The notes beneath the pieces are model-generated. The model searched no databases. It was not told the origin of the DNA and worked only from the letters and a program-made list of their open reading frames with translations. From Alitta virens (lineage: Eukaryota; Annelida; Polychaeta; Phyllodocida; Nereididae): a DNA stretch of 64,000 nucleotides. The stretch spans positions 38,841,995-38,905,994 of the forward strand of contig OW028581.1 in assembly GCA_932294295.1 (NCBI GenBank), written 5' to 3'. The position numbers were made by a program, and so were the translations under genes. Positions 59,608 to 64,000 of this stretch are shown one piece after another; within the stretch, counting starts at the first letter, position 1; every line of letters starts with the position of its first letter.

Positions 59608-60491
59608 GCTAAGACTGTTTGCTGACAATGTGATTTGCTTGTCCTTAAATTGACTTTAAGAATCACTCATGCAAAGTTAATTGTGATGTCACAAAAAACT
59701 GTTCGAAACTGGATTTGGCTGAACTTAATTGCATTTGGCAATAATGACCAGGATGCATTTGAGTTAAATTCCTCAAATGTAATGCTAAATAAATCCATCT
59801 CTAGTAATCTAAGTTGATTCAACAGCTAGGAAACAACCTTAGTATCGACCGATGCTCTTATAAATATCCTGGAGTTATGAAAAATGGGATTGTGTAAATA
59901 AACCCCAATGTGTAGTTTAAATATCGTTAATTGATTCGGTTCTGTCAACAAAATCTTTGATAATGACGTCGGAATGATATTTACTGTTATAATAGTACCC
60001 ATTGGCTTGGGACAATAGCTATGAATGGTGCTGGGGCAGTTTGAGGTTGCCCGGTTTTGGCTGCCCCCCTTAAATGCCCACCCCAATGATATCCCAGCAT
60101 GCTCTGCTTGCCTTGGCTATCGAAAGATAACTACCCAGTTTGCTGTGCATGGTTTTTGGGGCTCGCTGATTATTGATTGAAGCTTGTAAATGGCCCCTGG
60201 CAAAGCATCATTATTGGTGATATATTGTACATCTGACAGAAGAATAACTGGTCAATAAAAATAACAAGAGAGCTGATGGTAAGAAAACTGCTGGGTCAAT
60301 AGGAGTGGCCAGGACTGAGAGATTGATTCCTGTTGGGAGTCTTTGCTTGTACTTGGTCTTGTGTTAATGATATCCACTGCAGAATGGATTACTAGTGACT
60401 GTGATGCAAGCAAATTATGCTATCAAATTCCCATTCTATTTCAATTGATGAATTAACCCATGTACCTAACCATGCACTGAGCAATTGTAAC

Positions 60492-60652
60492 CGCTGGGTC
60501 CTGGGTTCAATTCCCCATTGAGCCTAAGTTGGATGGCTGTTTCATCCTTCGACTCATTGCCATGGTCCCTGCCTGTCCTAATAAGCCCATCAGGTGCAGA
60601 AATACAGGACGTAAAGCCCTAATCCACCCACCCACCCACCCACCCGCTTCAT
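60492..60652 (+). mobile_element. 5'-truncated type-1 SINE
   Basis: Begins inside the tRNA head (CCGCTGGGTCCTGGG) and continues through the family body to an (ACCC)n tail. A possible short duplication ATTGTAAC lies at 60484-60491 and 60653-60660. Confidence 0.8.
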
Positions 60653-60664
60653 ATTGTAACACTT

Positions 60665-60740
60665 CTCCCAGTGTGGGAATCGAACACTGGTCCCTGGGAC
60701 TTAATGCCAGAACATTAACCATTACACCAAAAAGTCACTC
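60665..60740 (-). repeat. tRNA-like sequence, minus strand
   Basis: In reverse complement TTGGTGTAATGGTTAA resembles an A-box region and TGTTCGATTCCC a B box ~45 bp later. Stems are imperfect, so it is a SINE head or tRNA relic. Confidence 0.4.
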
Positions 60741-61904
60741 TCTGGTGTGCAAGGAACATTCTGCTCACACCAGGATCACTACACTGCAATATCATTGCAT
60801 CTCGATGTAACACTGGAGTAATTTTGATATAAAGAAATGTCAGCAAGTTAGGAATTCCCCCTGGCAAACTTTATTGACTAAATCCATCATCGATTGAAAT
60901 GCTACAAACCTCCTTTATGTTAGCTTTCTACTTTTATTATCTCCTCAAGTGCAAATCCATAAAAAAGTCCAAAAAGAAATAGCTCGGAGAGGCAACTTGT
61001 CGCGGTATCTGGGGGAATTTACTTAACAAGTTGATTGACTGATCATCCATGCATATACAATGCGCTCATCAATATCTAGAGCAGGTTTTTGTGACAATTA
61101 TCAACCTTAAGGGGAAACATAGCTGCAATACTTTACACTCAATTGAATAGTGGCAAGTGCAAATGGAGTGTCCCTACCAGCAAAATCTATAAATAGTAGT
61201 TTGACACAAATGCTGGTGGTTCTCAATCGGAAAGGACGTTCAATATAATCAAATCTTTAAAGAAGTCTCTCCTTTCCGAGACTGTCCCAATATAAAGTAC
61301 AAATGCAACAAAGTTGTACTACTTTGTCAGCTATCCGTCGATGAAATTCATCTGTGCGTTATGTGGCATGTGCAATTTGAATGTAACTTGCAATTTGTGG
61401 CTTTGGCTGACATGTGCTCTGATAGCCACGAGATGCTGCACATGTTGTGTTTATTTTCTCTCTGCAGTATGTTTACCCAATGAAGCAGTGAGTTGCAAAT
61501 TGAGCCAGGAATTCCTGAGCTGGTGGAAGTGGCATGTGATGAATTTGCAGCCCCTCAATCTCTGCCAGGGGTGTCTATAGGGGTGTCTGGGGGCAAGTAA
61601 TTGACACCAGCCTGCAGCCTATTCAAATGTGCCGTTCACAAGACTCTCTCAGACGAGGTCAATCAAGTGTCTTTCTCGGCTCAAGCCTCTTTGAATGGAT
61701 TGCATCTTCCCTCCTTGTACAAGAGAAGGCAAGGGGTCTTACAGGGATCCCTCTTAGGGCCAAGTTTGAACCACAACTTCAAACTGACCAAAGACACCAA
61801 ACTACATACTGTGTACAAATGCTCACATGTTCCACCCAAGGTCCAAATTTCAATTTATGACTGATAGCCTAAGGCAACTGACGTTATGAAATGAACAAAC
61901 TACT

Positions 61905-62007
61905 GCTACTAATACTGCTACATGTACTGCTACATGTACTGCTACATGTACTGCTACATGTACTGCTACTACTACTACTACTACTACTATTACTATTACT
62001 ACTATTG

Positions 62008-62039
<32 letters not shown>

Positions 62040-62142
62040 ACTACTACTGATACTGCTGATACTGCTATTGCTACTACTACTACTACTACTATCACTACTA
62101 TCACTACTACTGATGCTGCTGCTGCGGCTACTGCTATTGCCT
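61905..62142 (+). repeat. (CTA/CTG)n trinucleotide tract with (CTGCTACATGTA)n
   Basis: About four 12-bp CTGCTACATGTA units are followed by ~180 bp of CTA, CTG and ATT-type triplets. The poly-Leu and poly-Val frames are artefacts. Confidence 0.95.
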
Positions 62143-62804
62143 TAGGTATACTACCTTAATAAATAACCATGTTGGTGATGCTAATGTACATGTATTTCAT
62201 CTAGTTGCCATTCGCTTTGCAGTTAAGCACGTACATTTGAACTGATGTGCTCAGCTGATCTTGGCCTTATCATGCATTTGGCTTCATTGACTGGTGACCC
62301 GATGGTCTACTGGTCTGGTGTGCTTGGGGTAGTTAGGACTGGGGACAGAAGGGCCTTGAATGGAACTGGGGGGCTCGGCAGGTCCCCTAAGACCCCAGCT
62401 GAAGGACGGTGGGCTGCAAGGACCTCCAATCGACTCATGGGTCCTGGTAACACACTCATCTTGGGAGAGAAGAGCTCATTGAAGCCCATTTGAATAACAA
62501 TGAGGCCCGGAGAGTGCCATCAAACCGGCCGAGTGGTCTGCCTTAGTGCTCACTCCAGCCTCTCACACACCTTTCATGGCGAGTAACCAGCATCCCTCCA
62601 GCATCCCTCCGCATCATCCCGCATCCCCAATGGCCATAAAAACAGGACACTTGTTCCGCTTCCGCGCCTGACAGATTGTTATGGATGGGACATTTGGAAA
62701 CCAGTGCTTTCTGGTGGTCACCAAGCTATCAGTGGTTTACTTAAACTTTAAATACAGTTTATATTTCTTGTTAATTCTAAAGTCATGTAGTCAATTCTGG
62801 ATCC

Positions 62805-62959
62805 TACATGGCCAATTGTGCCACGTGCGTTTTCCATGCGTTAAGATAAACGCATGGAAAATGCATAGTTTTTGCCTCATTATAATTAGCTAAAAACCAT
62901 GCGTTTTCCTTGTGTTTATCCTTCTCATGGAAAACGCACGTGGCACATTTGGCCATGTA
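62805..62959. mobile_element. Palindromic MITE, copy 9
   Basis: 155 bp, full-length. Flanking bases are consistent with a TA duplication. Confidence 0.85.
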
Positions 62960-63727
62960 GTTATTCGATGAAAAACTAGATATAATGATAATGTTAAGCT
63001 TGGTTTACATGAAACAGCATACAATGTGCCAATAAATAGGTACTAAGCAAACAGTTGCATGGGCAGTACAATGCGACCACTTAGTTTCCAGCTACACAGA
63101 ATCTGTCAGTGCAGATGAGAACATGAAAGGAAACACAGTTCACTTTGTAGAGACTTTTCGGCACAGACATGTCAAGCATAACGTCACCAATGCGTTTTTC
63201 CCACACAAAAAAAAACTTAGTTGCCAGAGTTTTGATGTTGTTTTTTTACTGAAGCCGTTTTAGCATGTCAATTAGTTTTATTTTGTCTGAACTGCATGCG
63301 TTTATCCCAATGCCTGTAAAAGGAAAGAAACGAATGTTTAATTTTCAGTTTGCTGTGCTCACACCGAATGCATGTCGCGTACATGGCACAAATGAAGTCT
63401 GCTTCCAAAAAGACATTATTATGGAAATTCAAGGAATTGTGGCATCATCTGCTGTACAATCTCACACACAATCTCACACACACAGCCTCGCTTGTTCAAT
63501 GTTTATGATGGTGCAATTGCTATTCAGCCGAAGTCTAATCTTCTCGATTTGCCAAGCAAGCGAATTGCCTGCTAATGATGATGCATGGCGGACATAAAGT
63601 GTCTTGTCAAAATCCCAGATTACACTAGGAAGGTTATCAGCATTTTTGTATTGGAAGAAAGTAAGGAAATATGACATGATGCACCAATGATACCGATGTA
63701 AATTGGCACCGTAGCATCTACTCAGAG

Positions 63728-63842
63728 TCTATGCTAGGGCAAGTGAAAGACCCCACCTCATCAATACCATTGCATCATGACGTCTGCCTTTGGTTTGATG
63801 CTCATCAGACTAAATGAACTTCAATGTGAGCATTGAAACAAA
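63728..63842 (-). mobile_element. Type-2 SINE fragment, minus strand
   Basis: GTCTATGCTAGGGCAAGTGA...AAGACCCCACC...ATGACGTCTGCC matches the family in reverse; the far end is diverged. Confidence 0.55.
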
Positions 63843-64000
63843 ACACTACATGTCCTGGCATACACAGTACAATACTGGCGGTAGCTAAAACAAATGGACA
63901 GCAACATTATCTATGAAACTTGCTACTAAAGCCACACAAAATGGGCCCTTTTGGCCACATGGCTTTGGCCGTTTTGACCATTAACTGACGGGGTGGACCA

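Larger units (their letters stand above)
60741..64000. other. Intergenic, no supported gene
   Basis: Contains the trinucleotide tract, MITE copy 9 and a type-2 SINE fragment. Other frames look random. Confidence 0.5.

Noticed and set aside
59287..59653. Repeat-protein frames on both strands
   Set aside because: Artefact of a 27-bp minisatellite unit divisible by three.
59279..59730. Possible TIR pair AATTAAGTT(T/C)AG around the 27-bp minisatellite
   Set aside because: The inverted match is short and interrupted and no target duplication fits, although the left end (AGTCCAGTTCACACTGCA) resembles the Harbinger-like ends.
61850..62145. Poly-Leu and poly-Val frames
   Set aside because: Translation of a trinucleotide tract.
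61891..62145. CRISPR-like or other short regular array
   Set aside because: Direct tandem repeats without unique spacers; none of the window's arrays has a repeat-spacer structure.

Overview
This is a gene-poor, intron- and repeat-rich window from an animal genome. The genes are split into short exons by GT-AG introns of 0.3 to 10 kb. The spacers are AT-rich and hold tRNA-derived SINEs, LINE fragments, TIR elements and mini/microsatellites. A C-type-lectin receptor with an LDLa-like exon, together with Harbinger-like and Deuterostome/lophotrochozoan-style repeats, suggests an invertebrate bilaterian, probably marine. The species cannot be named from the sequence. No prokaryotic feature, CRISPR array or complete virus was seen.

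Two genes are supported, both on the minus strand. (1) A two-exon gene at 10068-14351 encodes a 663-residue Ser/Thr-rich, mucin-like protein with a signal peptide, one membrane span and a short tail. (2) A seven-coding-exon gene at 18952-44950 encodes a 526-residue type II membrane receptor: about 259 cytosolic residues, one membrane span, a degenerate LDL-receptor class A-like module, a linker and a C-type lectin domain. All six of its introns keep frame, and a further 5' non-coding exon is implied upstream of 44991. Both genes look like cell-surface glycoprotein genes. Nothing in the sequence shows that they act together.

Layout: 1-9.3 kb is intergenic with SINE and LINE pieces and four short TIR or hairpin elements. 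9.4-14.4 kb is the mucin-like gene. 15.2-18.06 kb is a Harbinger-like element (TSD TTA) with a second Harbinger-like element (TSD TAA) nested in it. 18.1-45 kb is the lectin gene with its large introns. 45-64 kb has no gene I can support, but it holds a third Harbinger-like element with a transposase remnant (53.17-54.51 kb), SINEs, palindromic MITEs and tandem repeats.

The most distinctive non-genic signals are: three Harbinger-like elements that share a terminal sequence pattern and 3-bp TWA duplications, two of them filled with short words that echo their own termini; nine copies of a ~155-bp self-complementary MITE, one of them probably inside the mucin gene's 3' UTR; and a tRNA-derived SINE family, several copies of which keep their target-site duplications. 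I found no convincing new multi-gene system.
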